Assembly (NCBI GenBank): GCA_028752905.1
Contig: JAQNBH010000013.1
Span: 22,069,477-22,133,476, forward strand
Direction: 5' to 3'
Source of the DNA: Cladorhizidae sp. MBARI D1340-BT2
Taxonomy: Eukaryota; Porifera; Demospongiae; Poecilosclerida; Cladorhizidae
DNA length: 64,000 nt
This document shows positions 38,164-51,055 of this stretch, piece after piece (position 1 is the first letter of the stretch; every line of letters starts with the position of its first letter). The position numbers and the translations under genes were made by a program. Below the pieces are notes generated by a model. It saw nothing but the letters and a program-made list of their open reading frames with translations. It did no database searches and had not been told where the DNA came from.

Positions 38164-39258
38164 TAAGAGTACAATTCATAACTGCCCTAATTAACAAGAC
38201 CAAAGTCCCAGATTTTGTCAACTGATAGAGAAGGCCCTTATCTCCAACATGTCAACAGATTATCAATAAATGTAGTGGTTTTTCACTGGCAGGCCACCGC
38301 TTTGGCAACTGGAAAACGCCAGGAAATATCGCAAACCTTACCACTTCAAATCACCATAACTTGCTAATACTTAGAGTACTCAAAATTTTGGCACGTACAA
38401 AAGACAGATAATTAGAAGGTCTATCCAGTGATATAAAAATTATCTTTTTTGGGTAAAGTGTAGCAAAGTTATGAGATTTACGGCAAAAAAAAAAGATTTT
38501 TGTGGGAAAAATGAGAAACATATAGACCAAATTAGGGCAAATATCAAGATAGAGAACACATAATGAAACCTATCATTCGAATCATATCAAGTCCATTACA
38601 GTGAAGTTTGCAGAATATTATGGATGTTTGATATCAACAGAGAGCACAGGGAGAGACCAATCTTAATAGATATATATCAAGTTTATTCAGTGAAGTGTGG
38701 AGAATCTATGAAGCTAACCTGTCTAGCATCAAGATAGAGAACACATAGAGAAACCTATCATTCGAGTCATATCAAGTCCATTACAGTGAAGTATGCATAA
38801 TAAATGTTTTTTTGTATCAACAGAGAGCACAGAGAGAGACCTGTCTTAATAGCTATATATCAATGAAGTTTGGAGAATCCATGAAGCTAACATATTTAGC
38901 ATCAAGAGAGAGCAGAGAGAAACCTATCTTGTGATTCTATCAAGTCCATTACTGTGAAGTATGAAGAATATACGGATGTTTGGTATCAAGAGAGAGAACA
39001 GAGAGAGGCCTACCTTTAGAGCTATATATCAAGTCTATTAATTGAAGTGTAGAGAATCTATGAAGCTAACATGTTTAGCACAAGATAGAGAACACTGAGA
39101 GATACCTATCTTGCAAGTCCATTACAGTGAAGTGTGCAGAATATATGGATGTTTGGTATCAAGAGAGAGCACTTAGAGAGTCATATCTTAATAGCTATAC
39201 ATCAACTCTATTCAGTGAAGTGTGGATAATCTATGAAGCTAACATGTTTACCATCAAG
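38164..39258 (+). repeat. Unit 35, 1095 bp, copy of unit 22
   Basis: Same gagtcatatc, ctatgaagc and taccatc end. It additionally has ctatccagtg, a CpG-type change not in unit 22. Confidence 0.93.
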
Positions 39259-39826
39259 TAAGAGTACAATTCATAACTGCCCTAATTAACAAGACCAAAG
39301 TCCCAGATTTTGTCAACTGATAGAGAAGGCCCTTATCTGCAACATATCAACAGATTATCAATAAATGTAGTGGTTTTTCACTGGCAGGCCACCGCTTTGG
39401 CAACTGGTAAACGCCAGGAAATATCGCAAACCTTACCACTTCAAATCACCATAACTTGCTAATACTTAGAGTACTCAAAAATTTGGCACGTACAAAAGAC
39501 AGATAATTAGAAGGGCTATCCGGTGATATAAAAATTATCTTTTTTGGATAAAGTTTAGAAAAGTTATGAGCTTTACGGCAAAAAAACAAGATTTTTGGGG
39601 GGAAAATGAGAAACATATAGACCAAATTAGGGCAAATATCAAGATAGAGAACACATAATGAAACCTATCATTCGAATCATATCAAGTCCATTACAGTGAA
39701 GTGTGCAGAATATATGGATGTTTGTATCAAGAGAGAGCACTTAGAGAGTCCTATGTTAATAGCTTTACATCAAGTATATTCAGTGAAGTGTGGATAATCT
39801 ACGAAGCTAACATGTTTAGCATCAAG
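39259..39826 (+). repeat. Unit 36, 568 bp, copy of unit 24
   Basis: Same marks as unit 24 at +12767. Private caagtatattcag. Confidence 0.93.
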
Positions 39827-40736
39827 TAAGAGTACAATTCATAACTGCCCTAATTAACAAGACCATGTCCCAGATTTTGTCAACTGATAGAGAAGGCCCT
39901 TATCTGCAACATGTCAACAGATTATCAATAAATGTAGTGGTTTTTCACTGGCAGGCCACCGCTTTGGCAACTGGAAAACGCCAGGAAATATCGCAAACCT
40001 TACCACTTCAAATCACTATAACTTGCTAATACTTAGAGTACTCAAACTTTTGGCACGTACAAAAGACAGATAATTAGAAGGGCTATCCGGTGATATAAAA
40101 ATTATCTTTTTTGGGTAAAGTGTAGAACAGTTATGAGCTTTACGGCAAAAAAACAAGATTTTTGGGGGGGAAATGAGAAACATATAGACCAAATTAGGGC
40201 AAATATCAAGATAGAGAACACATAATGAAAACTATCATTCGAATCATATCAAGTCCATTACAGTGAAGTATGCATAATAAATGGGTTTTTGGTATCAACA
40301 GAGAGCACAGAGAGAGACCTGTCTTAATAGCTATATATCAATGAAGTTTGGAGAATCCATGAAGCTAACATATTTAGCATCAAGAGAGAGCAGAGAGAAA
40401 CCTATCTTGTGATTCTATCAAGTCCATTACTGTGAAGTATGCAGAATATATGGATGTTTGGTATCAAGAGAGAGAACAGAGAGAGGCCTACCTTTAGAGC
40501 TATATATCAAGTCTATTAATTGAAGTGTAGAGAATCTATGAAGCTAACATGTTTAGCACAAGATAGAGAACACTGAGAGATACCTATCTTGCAAGTCCAT
40601 TACAGTGAAGTGTGCAGAATATATGGATGTTTGGTATCAGGAGAGAGCACTTAGAGAGTCCTATCTTAATAGCTATACATCAAGTCTATTCAGTGAAGTG
40701 TGGATAATCTACGAAGCTAACATGTTTAGCATCAAG
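39827..40736 (+). repeat. Unit 37, 910 bp, hybrid of units 25 and 27
   Basis: Starts as unit 25 (SR1c, SR2 ending gcacaag) but SR3 carries ggtatcagg and tagcatc, as in unit 27. This fits a crossover in SR3 that removed a 568 + 1095 bp pair's worth of sequence. Confidence 0.9.
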
Positions 40737-41305
40737 TAAGAGTACAATTCATAACTGCCCTAATTAACAAGACCAAAGTCCCAGATTTTGTCAACTGATA
40801 GAGAAGACCCTTATCTGCAACATATCAACAGATTATCAATAAATGTAGTGGTTTTTCACTGGCAGGCCACCGCTTTGGCAACTGGAAAACGCCAGGAAAT
40901 ATCGCAAACCTTACCACTTCAAATCGCCATAACTTGCTAATACTTAGAGTACTCAAAAATTTGGCACGTATAAAAGACAGATAATTAGAAGGGCTATCCG
41001 GTGATATAAAAATTATCTTTTTTGGATAAAGTTTAGAAAAGTTATGAGCTTTACGGCCAAAAAACAAGATTTTTGTGGGGAAAATGAGAAACATATAGAC
41101 CAAATTAGGGCAAATATCAAGATAGAGAACACATAATGAAACCTATCATTCTAATCATATCAAGTCCATTACAGTGAAGTGTGCAGAATATATGGATGTT
41201 TGGTATCAAGAGAGAGCACTTAGAGAGTCCTATCTTAATAGCTATACATCAAGTCTATTCAGTGAAGTGTGGATAATCTACGAAGCTAACATGTTTAGCA
41301 TCAAG
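40737..41305 (+). repeat. Unit 38, 569 bp, hybrid SR0/SR3
   Basis: U is of unit-28 type (atcgccataac, cacgtataaaag), with a private gagaagaccc and an open minus-strand frame 40825-41103. Its single subrepeat begins as SR0a (attctaatc) but ends as SR3 (tttggtatcaag, gctatacatc), giving one extra base. Confidence 0.9.
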
Positions 41306-42400
41306 TAAGAGTACAATTCATAACTGCCCTAATTAACAAGACCAAAGTCCCAGATTTTGTCAACTGATAGAGAAGGCCCTTATCTCCAACATGTCAACAG
41401 ATTATCAATAAATGTAGTGGTTTTTCACTGGCAGGCCACCGCTTTGGCAACTGGAAAACGCCAGGAAATATCGCAAACCTTACCACTTCAAATCACCATA
41501 ACTTGCTAATACTTAGAGTACTCAAAATTTTGGCACATACAAAAGACAGATAATTAGAAGGTCTATCCGGTGATATAAAAATTATCTTTTTTGGGTAAAG
41601 TGTAGCAAAGTTATGAGATTTACGGCCAAAAAAAAAGATTTTTGTGGGAAAAATGAGAAACATATAGACCAAATTAGGGCAAATATCAAGATAGAGAACA
41701 CATAATGAAACCTATCATTCGAATCATATCAAGTCCATTACAGTGAAGTTTGCAGAATATTATGGATGTTTGATATCAACAGAGAGCACAGGGAGAGACC
41801 AATCTTAATAGATATATATCAAGTTTATTCAGTGAAGTGTGGAGAATCTATGAAGCTAACCTGTCTAGCATCAAGATAGAGAACACATAGAGAAACCTAT
41901 CATTCGAGTCATATCAAGTCCATTACAGTGAAGTATGCATAATAAATGTTTTTTTGTATCAACAGAGAGCACAGAGAGAGACCTGTCTTAATAGCTATAT
42001 ATCAATGAAGTTTGGATAATCCATGAAGCTAACATATTTAGCATCAAGAGAGAGCAGAGAGAAACCTATCTTGTGATTCTATCAAGTCCATTACTGTGAA
42101 GTATGAAGAATATACGGATGTTTGGTATCAAGAGAGAGAACAGAGAGAGGCCTACCTTTAGAGCTATATATCAAGTCTATTAATTGAAGTGTAGAGAATC
42201 TATGAAGCTAACATGTTTAGCACAAGATAGAGAACACTGAGAGATACCTATTTTGCAAGTCCATTACAGTGAAGTGTGCAGAATATATGGATGTTTGGTA
42301 TCAAGAGAGAGCACTTAGAGAGTCCTATCTTAATAGCTATACATCAAGTCTATTCAGTGAAGTGTGGATAATCTACGAAGCTAACATGTTTAGCATCAAG
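41306..42400 (+). repeat. Unit 39, 1095 bp, copy of unit 34
   Basis: Has ggcacatac, SR0b, gtatgaag and ctattttgc. Private ttggataatcc in SR1b. Confidence 0.93.
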
Positions 42401-43496
42401 TAAGAGTACAATTCATAACTGCCCTAATTAACAAGACCAAAGTCCCAGATTTTGTCAACTGATAGAGAAGGCCCTTATCTCCAACATGTCAACAGATTAT
42501 CAATAAATGTAGTGGTTTTTCACTGGCAGGCCACCGCTTTGGCAACTGGAAAACGCCAGGAAATATCGCAAACCTTACCACTTCAAATCACCATAACTTG
42601 CTAATACTTAGAGTACTCAAAATTTTGGCACGTACAAAAGACAGATAATTAGAAGGTCTATCCAGTGATATAAAAATTATCTTTTTTGGGTAAAGTGTAG
42701 CAAAGTTATGAGATTTACGGCAAAAAAAAAAGATTTTTGTGGGAAAAATGAGAAACATATAGACCAAATTAGGGCAAATATCAAGATAGAGAACACATAA
42801 TGAAACCTATCATTCGAATCATATCAAGTCCATTACAGTGAAGTTTGCAGAATATTATGGATGTTTGATATCAACAGAGAGCACAGGGAGAGACCAATCT
42901 TAATAGATATATATCAAGTTTATTCAGTGAAGTGTGGAGAATCTATGAAGCTAACCTGTCTAGCATCAAGATAGAGAACACATAGAGAAACCTATCATTC
43001 GAATCATATCAAGTCCATTACAGTGAAGTATGCATAATAAATGGGTTTTTGGTATCAACAGAGAGCACAGAGAGAGACCTGTCTTAATAGCTATATATCA
43101 ATGAAGTTTGGAGAATCCATGAAGCTAACATATTTAGCATCAAGAGAGAGCAGAGAGAAACCTATCTTGTGATTCTATCAAGTCCATTACTGTGAAGTAT
43201 GCAGAATATATGGATGTTTGGTATCAAGAGAGAGAACAGAGAGAGGCCTACCTTTAGAGCTATATATCAAGTCTATTAATTGAAGTGTAGAGAATCTATG
43301 AAGCTAACATGTTTAGCACAAGATAGAGAACACTGAGAGATACCTATCTTGCAAGTCCATTACAGTGAAGTGTGCAGAATATATGGATGTTTGGTATCAA
43401 GAGAGAGCACTTAGAGAGTCCTATCTTAATAGCTATACATCAAGTCTATTCAGTGAAGTGTGGATAATCTACGAAGCTAACATGTTTACCATCAAG
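42401..43496 (+). repeat. Unit 40, 1096 bp, hybrid
   Basis: U and SR0b are of unit-35 type (ctatccagtg). The next subrepeat switches at about 42989-43002 to attcgaatc and tgggtttttgg of unit 25, and continues to taccatc. Confidence 0.9.
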
Positions 43497-44064
43497 TAAG
43501 AGTACAATTCATAACTGCCCTAATTAACAAGACCAAAGTCCCAGATTTTTTCAACTGATAGAGAAGGCCCTTATCTGCAACCTATCAACAGATTATCAAT
43601 AAATGTAGTGGTTTTTCACTGGCAGGCCACCGCTTTGGCAACTGGAAAACGCCAGGAAATATCGCAAACCTTACCACTTCAAATCGCCATAACTTGCTAA
43701 TACTTAGAGTACTCAAAAATGTGGCACGTACAAAAGACAGATAATTAGAAGGGCTATCCAGTGATATATAAATTATCTTTTTTGGATAAAGTTTAGAAAA
43801 GTTAAGAGCTTTACGGCAAAAAAACAAGATTTTTGGGGGGAAAATGAGAAACATATAGACCAAATTAGGGCAAATATCAAGATAGAGAACACATAATGAA
43901 ACCTATCATTCTAATCATATCAAGTCCATTACAGTGAAGTGTGCAGAATATATGGATGTTTGTATCAAGAGAGAGCACTTAGAGAGTCCTATCTTAATAG
44001 CTTTACATCAAGTCTATTCAGTGAAGTGTGGATAATCTACGAAGCTAACATGTTTAGCATCAAG
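43497..44064 (+). repeat. Unit 41, 568 bp, copy of unit 26
   Basis: Same marks, including atccagtgatatata. Minus-strand frame 43585-43863 is open. Confidence 0.93.
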
Positions 44065-45158
44065 TAAGAGTACAATTCATAACTGCCCTAATTAACAAGA
44101 CCATGTCCCAGATTTTGTCAACTGATAGAGAAGGCCCTTATCTGCAACATGTCAACAGATTATCAATAAATGTAGTGGTTTTTCACTGGCAGGCCACCGC
44201 TTTGGCAACTGGAAAACGCCAGGAAATATCGCAAACCTTACCACTTCAAATCACCATAACTTGCTAATACTTAGAGTACTCAAAATTTTGGCACATACAA
44301 AAGACAGATAATTAGAAGGTCTATCCGGTGATATAAAAATTATCTTTTTTGGGTAAAGTGTAGCAAAGTTATGAGATTTACGGCCAAAAAAAAAGATTTT
44401 TGTGGGAAAAATGAGAAACATATAGACCAAATTAGGGCAAATATCAAGATAGAGAACACATAATGAAACCTATCATTCGAATCATATCAAGTCCATTACA
44501 GTGAAGTTTGCAGAATATTATGGATGTTTGATATCAACAGAGAGCACAGGGAGAGACCAATCTTAATAGATATATATCAAGTTTATTCAGTGAAGTGTGG
44601 AGAATCTATGAAGCTAACCTGTCTAGCATCAAGATAGAGAACACATAGAGAAACCTATCATTCGAGTCATATCAAGTCCATTACAGTGAAGTATGCATAA
44701 TAAATGTTTTTTTGTATCAACAGAGAGCACAGAGAGAGACCTGTCTTAATAGCTATATATCAATGAAGTTTGGAGAATCCATGAAGCTAACATATTTAGC
44801 ATCAAGAGAGAGCAGAGAGAAACCTATCTTGTGATTCTATCAAGTCCATTACTGTGAAGTATGAAGAATATACGGATGTTTGGTATCAAGAGAGAGAACA
44901 GAGAGAGGCCTACCTTTAGAGCTATATATCAAGTCTATTAATTGAAGTGTAGAGAATCTATGAAGCTAACATGTTTAGCACAAGATAGAGAACACTGAGA
45001 GATACCTATTTTGCAAGTCCATTACAGTGAAGTGTGCAGAATATATGGATGTTTGGTATCAAGAGAGAGCACTTAGAGAGTCCTATCTTAATAGCTATAC
45101 ATCAAGTCTATTCAGTGAAGTGTGGATAATCTACGAAGCTAACATGTTTAGCATCAAG
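44065..45158 (+). repeat. Unit 42, 1094 bp, hybrid within U
   Basis: U begins as unit 27 (accatgtccc, ctgcaacatgtc) and changes to unit-34 type at aaaattttggcacatac (from about 44282). It continues with SR0b, gtatgaag and ctattttgc. Confidence 0.9.
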
Positions 45159-46252
45159 TAAGAGTACAATTCATAACTGCCCTAATTAACAAGACCAAAG
45201 TCCCAGATTTTGTCAACTGATAGAGAAGGCCCTTATCTCCAACATGTCAACAGATTATCAATAAATGTAGTGGTTTTTCACTGGCAGGCCACCGCTTTGG
45301 CAACTGGAAAACGCCAGGAAATATCGCAAACCTTACCACTTCAAATCACCATAACTTGCTAATACTTAGAGTACTCAAAATTTTGGCACGTACAAAAGAC
45401 AGATAATTAGAAGGTCTATCCAGTGATATAAAAATTATCTTTTTTGGGTAAAGTGTAGCAAAGTTATGAGATTTACGGCCAAAAAAAAAGATTTTTGTGG
45501 GAAAAATGAGAAACATATAGACCAAATTAGGGCAAATATCAAGATAGAGAACACATAATGAAACCTATCATTCGAATCATATCAAGTCCATTACAGTGAA
45601 GTTTGCAGAATATTATGGATGTTTGATATCAACAGAGAGCACAGGGAGAGACCAATCTTAATAGATATATATCAAGTTTATTCAGTGAAGTGTGGAGAAT
45701 CTATGAAGCTAACCTGTCTAGCATCAAGATAGAGAACACATAGAGAAACCTATCATTCGAGTCATATCAAGTCCATTACAGTGAAGTATGCATAATAAAT
45801 GTTTTTTTGTATCAACAGAGAGCACAGAGAGAGACCTGTCTTAATAGCTATATATCAATGAAGTTGGAGAATCCATGAAGCTAACATATTTAGCATCAAG
45901 AGAGAGCAGAGAGAAACCTATCTTGTGATTCTATCAAGTCCATTACTGTGAAGTATGAAGAATATACGGATGTTTGGTATCAAGAGAGAGAACAGAGAGA
46001 GGCCTACCTTTAGAGCTATATATCAAGTCTATTAATTGAAGTGTAGAGAATCTATGAAGCTAACATGTTTAGCACAAGATAGAGAACACTGAGAGATACC
46101 TATCTTGCAAGTCCATTACAGTGAAGTGTGCAGAATATATGGATGTTTGGTATCAAGAGAGAGCACTTAGAGAGTCATATCTTAATAGCTATACATCAAC
46201 TCTATTCAGTGAAGTGTGGATAATCTATGAAGCTAACATGTTTACCATCAAG
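45159..46252 (+). repeat. Unit 43, 1094 bp, like unit 35
   Basis: Has ctatccagtg, gagtcatatc and taccatc. One T is missing in gaagttggag (SR1b), which explains the length. Confidence 0.93.
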
Positions 46253-47346
46253 TAAGAGTACAATTCATAACTGCCCTAATTAACAAGACCAAAGTCCCAG
46301 ATTTTGTCAACTGATAGAGAAGGCCCTTATCTGCAACATATCAACAGATTATCAATAAATGTAGTGGTTTTTCACTGGCAGGCCACCGCTTTGGCAACTG
46401 GTAAACGCCAGGAAATATCGCAAACCTTACCACTTCAAATCACCATAACTTGCTAATACTTAGAGTACTCAAAAATTTGGCACGTACAAAAGACAGATAA
46501 TTAGAAGGGCTATCCGGTGATATAAAAATTATCTTTTTTGGATAAAGTTTAGAAAAGTTATGAGCTTTACGGCAAAAAAACAAGATTTTTGGGGGGAAAA
46601 TGAGAAACATATAGACCAAATTAGGGCAAATATCAAGATAGAGAACACATAATGAAACCTATCATTCGAATCATATCAAGTCCATTACAGTGAAGTGTGC
46701 AGAATATATGGATGTTTGATATCAACAGAGAGCACAGGGAGAGACCAATCTTAATAGATATATATCAAGTTTATTCAGTGAAGTGTGGAGAATCTATGAA
46801 GCTAACCTGTCTAGCATCAAGATAGAGAACACATAGAGAAACCTATCATTCGAGTCATATCAAGTCCATTACAGTGAAGTATGCATAATAAATGTTTTTT
46901 TGTATCAACAGAGAGCACAGAGAGAGACCTGTCTTAATAGCTATATATCAATGAAGTTTGGAGAATCCATGAAGCTAACATATTTAGCATCAAGAGAGAG
47001 CAGAGAGAAACCTATCTTGTGATTCTATCAAGTCCATTACTGTGAAGTATGAAGAATATACGGATGTTTGGTATCAAGAGAGAGAACAGAGAGAGGCCTA
47101 CCTTTAGAGCTATATATCAAGTCTATTAATTGAAGTGTAGAGAATCTATGAAGCTAACATGTTTAGCACAAGATAGAGAACACTGAGAGATACCTATCTT
47201 GCAAGTCCATTACAGTGAAGTGTGCAGAATATATGGATGTTTGGTATCAAGAGAGAGCACTTAGAGAGTCATATCTTAATAGCTATACATCAACTCTATT
47301 CAGTGAAGTGTGGATAATCTATGAAGCTAACATGTTTACCATCAAG
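46253..47346 (+). repeat. Unit 44, 1094 bp, hybrid SR0a/SR0b
   Basis: U is of unit-36 type (ctggtaaacgcc, gggctatcc). SR0 starts as variant a (gtgtgcagaatatatgg) and becomes variant b at tttgatatcaacag. The tail is that of unit 43. Confidence 0.9.
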
Positions 47347-47914
47347 TAAGAGTACAATTCATAACTGCCCTAATTAACAAGACCAAAGTCCCAGATTTTG
47401 TCAACTGATAGAGAAGGCCCTTATCTGCAACATATCAACAGATTATCAATAAATGTAGTGGTTTTTCACTGGCAGGCCACCGCTTTGGCAACTGGTAAAC
47501 GCCAGGAAATATCGCAAACCTTACCACTTCAAATCACCATAACTTGCTAATACTTAGAGTACTCAAAAATTTGGCACGTACAAAAGACAGATAATTAGAA
47601 GGGCTATCCGGTGATATAAAAATTATCTTTTTTGGATAAAGTTTAGAAAAGTTATGAGCTTTACGGCAAAAAAACAAGATTTTTGGGGGGAAAATGAGAA
47701 ACATATAGACCAAATTAGGGCAAATATCAAGATAGAGAACACATAATGAAACCTATCATTCGAATCATATCAAGTCCATTACAGTGAAGTGTGCAGAATA
47801 TATGGATGTTTGTATCAAGAGAGAGCACTTAGAGAGTCCTATGTTAATAGCTTTACATCAAGTCTATTCAGTGAAGTGTGGATAATCTACGAAGCTAACA
47901 TGTTTAGCATCAAG
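47347..47914 (+). repeat. Unit 45, 568 bp, copy of unit 24
   Basis: Starts the block that copies 26492 onward at +20855. Confidence 0.93.
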
Positions 47915-48824
47915 TAAGAGTACAATTCATAACTGCCCTAATTAACAAGACCATGTCCCAGATTTTGTCAACTGATAGAGAAGGCCCTTATCTGCAACAT
48001 GTCAACAGATTATCAATAAATGTAGTGGTTTTTCACTGGCAGGCCACCGCTTTGGCAACTGGAAAACGCCAGGAAATATCGCAAACCTTACCACTTCAAA
48101 TCACTATAACTTGCTAATACTTAGAGTACTCAAACTTTTGGCACGTACAAAAGACAGATAATTAGAAGGGCTATCCGGTGATATAAAAATTATCTTTTTT
48201 GGGTAAAGTGTAGAACAGTTATGAGCTTTACGGCAAAAAAACAAGATTTTTGGGGGGGAAATGAGAAACATATAGACCAAATTAGGGCAAATATCAAGAT
48301 AGAGAACACATAATGAAAACTATCATTCGAATCATATCAAGTCCATTACAGTGAAGTATGCATAATAAATGGGTTTTTGGTATCAACAGAGAGCACAGAG
48401 AGAGACCTGTCTTAATAGCTATATATCAATGAAGTTTGGAGAATCCATGAAGCTAACATATTTAGCATCAAGAGAGAGCAGAGAGAAACCTATCTTGTGA
48501 TTCTATCAAGTCCATTACTGTGAAGTATGCAGAATATATGGATGTTTGGTATCAAGAGAGAGAACAGAGAGAGGCCTACCTTTAGAGCTATATATCAAGT
48601 CTATTAATTGAAGTGTAGAGAATCTATGAAGCTAACATGTTTAGCACAAGATAGAGAACACTGAGAGATACCTATCTTGCAAGTCCATTACAGTGAAGTG
48701 TGCAGAATATATGGATGTTTGGTATCAAGAGAGAGCACTTAGAGAGTCCTATCTTAATAGCTATACATCAAGTCTATTCAGTGAAGTGTGGATAATCTAC
48801 GAAGCTAACATGTTTACCATCAAG
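47915..48824 (+). repeat. Unit 46, 910 bp, copy of unit 25
   Basis: U+SR1c+SR2+SR3 ending taccatc, at +20855 from unit 25. Confidence 0.93.
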
Positions 48825-49392
48825 TAAGAGTACAATTCATAACTGCCCTAATTAACAAGACCAAAGTCCCAGATTTTTTCAACTGATAGAGAAGGCCCTT
48901 ATCTGCAACCTATCAACAGATTATCAATAAATGTAGTGGTTTTTCACTGGCAGGCCACCGCTTTGGCAACTGGAAAACGCCAGGAAATATCGCAAACCTT
49001 ACCACTTCAAATCGCCATAACTTGCTAATACTTAGAGTACTCAAAAATGTGGCACGTACAAAAGACAGATAATTAGAAGGGCTATCCAGTGATATATAAA
49101 TTATCTTTTTTGGATAAAGTTTAGAAAAGTTAAGAGCTTTACGGCAAAAAAACAAGATTTTTGGGGGGAAAATGAGAAACATATAGACCAAATTAGGGCA
49201 AATATCAAGATAGAGAACACATAATGAAACCTATCATTCTAATCATATCAAGTCCATTACAGTGAAGTGTGCAGAATATATGGATGTTTGTATCAAGAGA
49301 GAGCACTTAGAGAGTCCTATCTTAATAGCTTTACATCAAGTCTATTCAGTGAAGTGTGGATAATCTACGAAGCTAACATGTTTAGCATCAAG
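48825..49392 (+). repeat. Unit 47, 568 bp, copy of unit 26
   Basis: First half of the first 1663 bp dimer. Minus-strand frame 48913-49191 is open. Confidence 0.93.
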
Positions 49393-50487
49393 TAAGAGTA
49401 CAATTCATAACTGCCCTAATTAACAAGACCATGTCCCAGATTTTGTCAACTGATAGAGAAGGCCCTTATCTGCAACATGTCAACAGATTATCAATAAATG
49501 TAGTGGTTTTTCACTGGCAGGCCACCGCTTTGGCAACTGGAAAACGCCAGGAAATATCGCAAACCTTACCACTTCAAATCACCATAACTTGCTAATACTT
49601 AGAGTACTCAAACTTTTGGCACGTACAAAAGACAGATAATTAGAAGGGCTATCCGGTGATATAAAAATTATCTTTTTTGGGTAAAGTGTAGAACAGTTAT
49701 GAGCTTTACGGCAAAAAAAAAAGATTTTTTGGGGGAAAATGAGAAACATATAGACCAAATTAGGGCAAATATCAAGATAGAGAACACATAATGAAACCTA
49801 TCATTCGAATCATATCAAGTTCATTACAGTGAAGTATGCAGAATATTATGGATGTTTGATATCAACAGAGAGCACAGGGAGAGACCAATCTTAATAGCTA
49901 TATATAAAGTTTATTCAGTGAAGTGTGGAGAATCTATGAAGCTAACCTGTTTAGCATCAAGATAGAGAACACGTAGAGAAACCTATCATTCGAGTCATAT
50001 CAAGTCCATTACAGTGAAGTGTGCATAATAAATGGATTTTTGGTATCAACAGAGAGCACAGAGAGAGACCTGTCTTAATAGCTATATATCAATGAAGTTT
50101 GGAGCATCCATGAAGCTAACTTATTTAGCATCAAGAGAGAGCAGAGAGAAACCTATCTTGTGATTCTATCAAGTCCATTACTGTGAAGTATGCAGAATAT
50201 ACGGATGTTTGGTATCAAGAGAGAGAACAGAGAGAGGCCTACCTTTAGAGCTATATATCAAGTCTATTAATTGAAGTGTAGAGAATCTATGAACCTATCA
50301 TGTTTAGCTCAAGATAGAGAACACTGAGAGATACCTATCTTGCAAGTCCATTACAGTGAAGTGTGCAGAATATATGGATGTTTGGTATCAGGAGAGAGCA
50401 CTTAGAGAGTCCTATCTTAATAGCTATACATCAAGTCTATTCAGTGAAGTGTGGATAATCTACGAAGCTAACATGTTTAGCATCAAG
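49393..50487 (+). repeat. Unit 48, 1095 bp, copy of unit 27
   Basis: SR0c, acacgtagag, gaacctatcatg and ggtatcagg, with a private ggagcatcc. Confidence 0.93.
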
Positions 50488-51055
50488 TAAGAGTACAATT
50501 CATAACTGCCCTAATTAACAAGACCAAAGTCCCAGATTTTGTCAACTGATAGAGAAGGCCCTTATCTGCAACATATCAACAGATTATCAATAAATGTAGT
50601 GGTTTTTCACTGGCAGGCCACCGCTTTGGCAACTGGAAAACGCCAGGAAATATCGCAAACCTTACCACTTCAAATCGCCATAACTTGCTAATACTTAGAG
50701 TACTCAAAAATTTGGCACGTATAAAAGACAGATAATTAGAAGGGCTATCCGGTGATATAAAAATTATCTTTTTTGGATAAAGTTTAGAAAAGTTATGAGC
50801 TTTACGGCCAAAAAACAAGATTTTTGTGGGGAAAATGAGAAACATATAGACCAAATTAGGGCAAATATCAAGATAGAGAACACATAATGAAACCTATCAT
50901 TCTAATCATATCAAGTCCATTACAGTGAAGTGTGCAGAATATATGGATGTTTGTATCAAGAGAGAGCACTTAGAGAGTCCTATCTTAATAGCTTTACATC
51001 AAGTCTATTCAGTGAAGTGTGGATAATCTACGAAGCTAACATATTTAGCATCAAG
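50488..51055 (+). repeat. Unit 49, 568 bp, copy of unit 28
   Basis: Same marks as unit 28 at +20855. Minus-strand frame 50576-50854 is open. Confidence 0.93.

Larger units (their letters stand above)
31822..41305 (+). repeat. Block C', second copy with one unit gained and one lost
   Basis: Unit lengths 1095, 1435, 1622, 1095 x3, 568, 910, 569. The offset to block C is 12240 at the start, 13862 after the extra unit 32, and 12767 after the absent counterpart of unit 23. The arithmetic closes exactly (12240+1622-1095). Confidence 0.82.
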
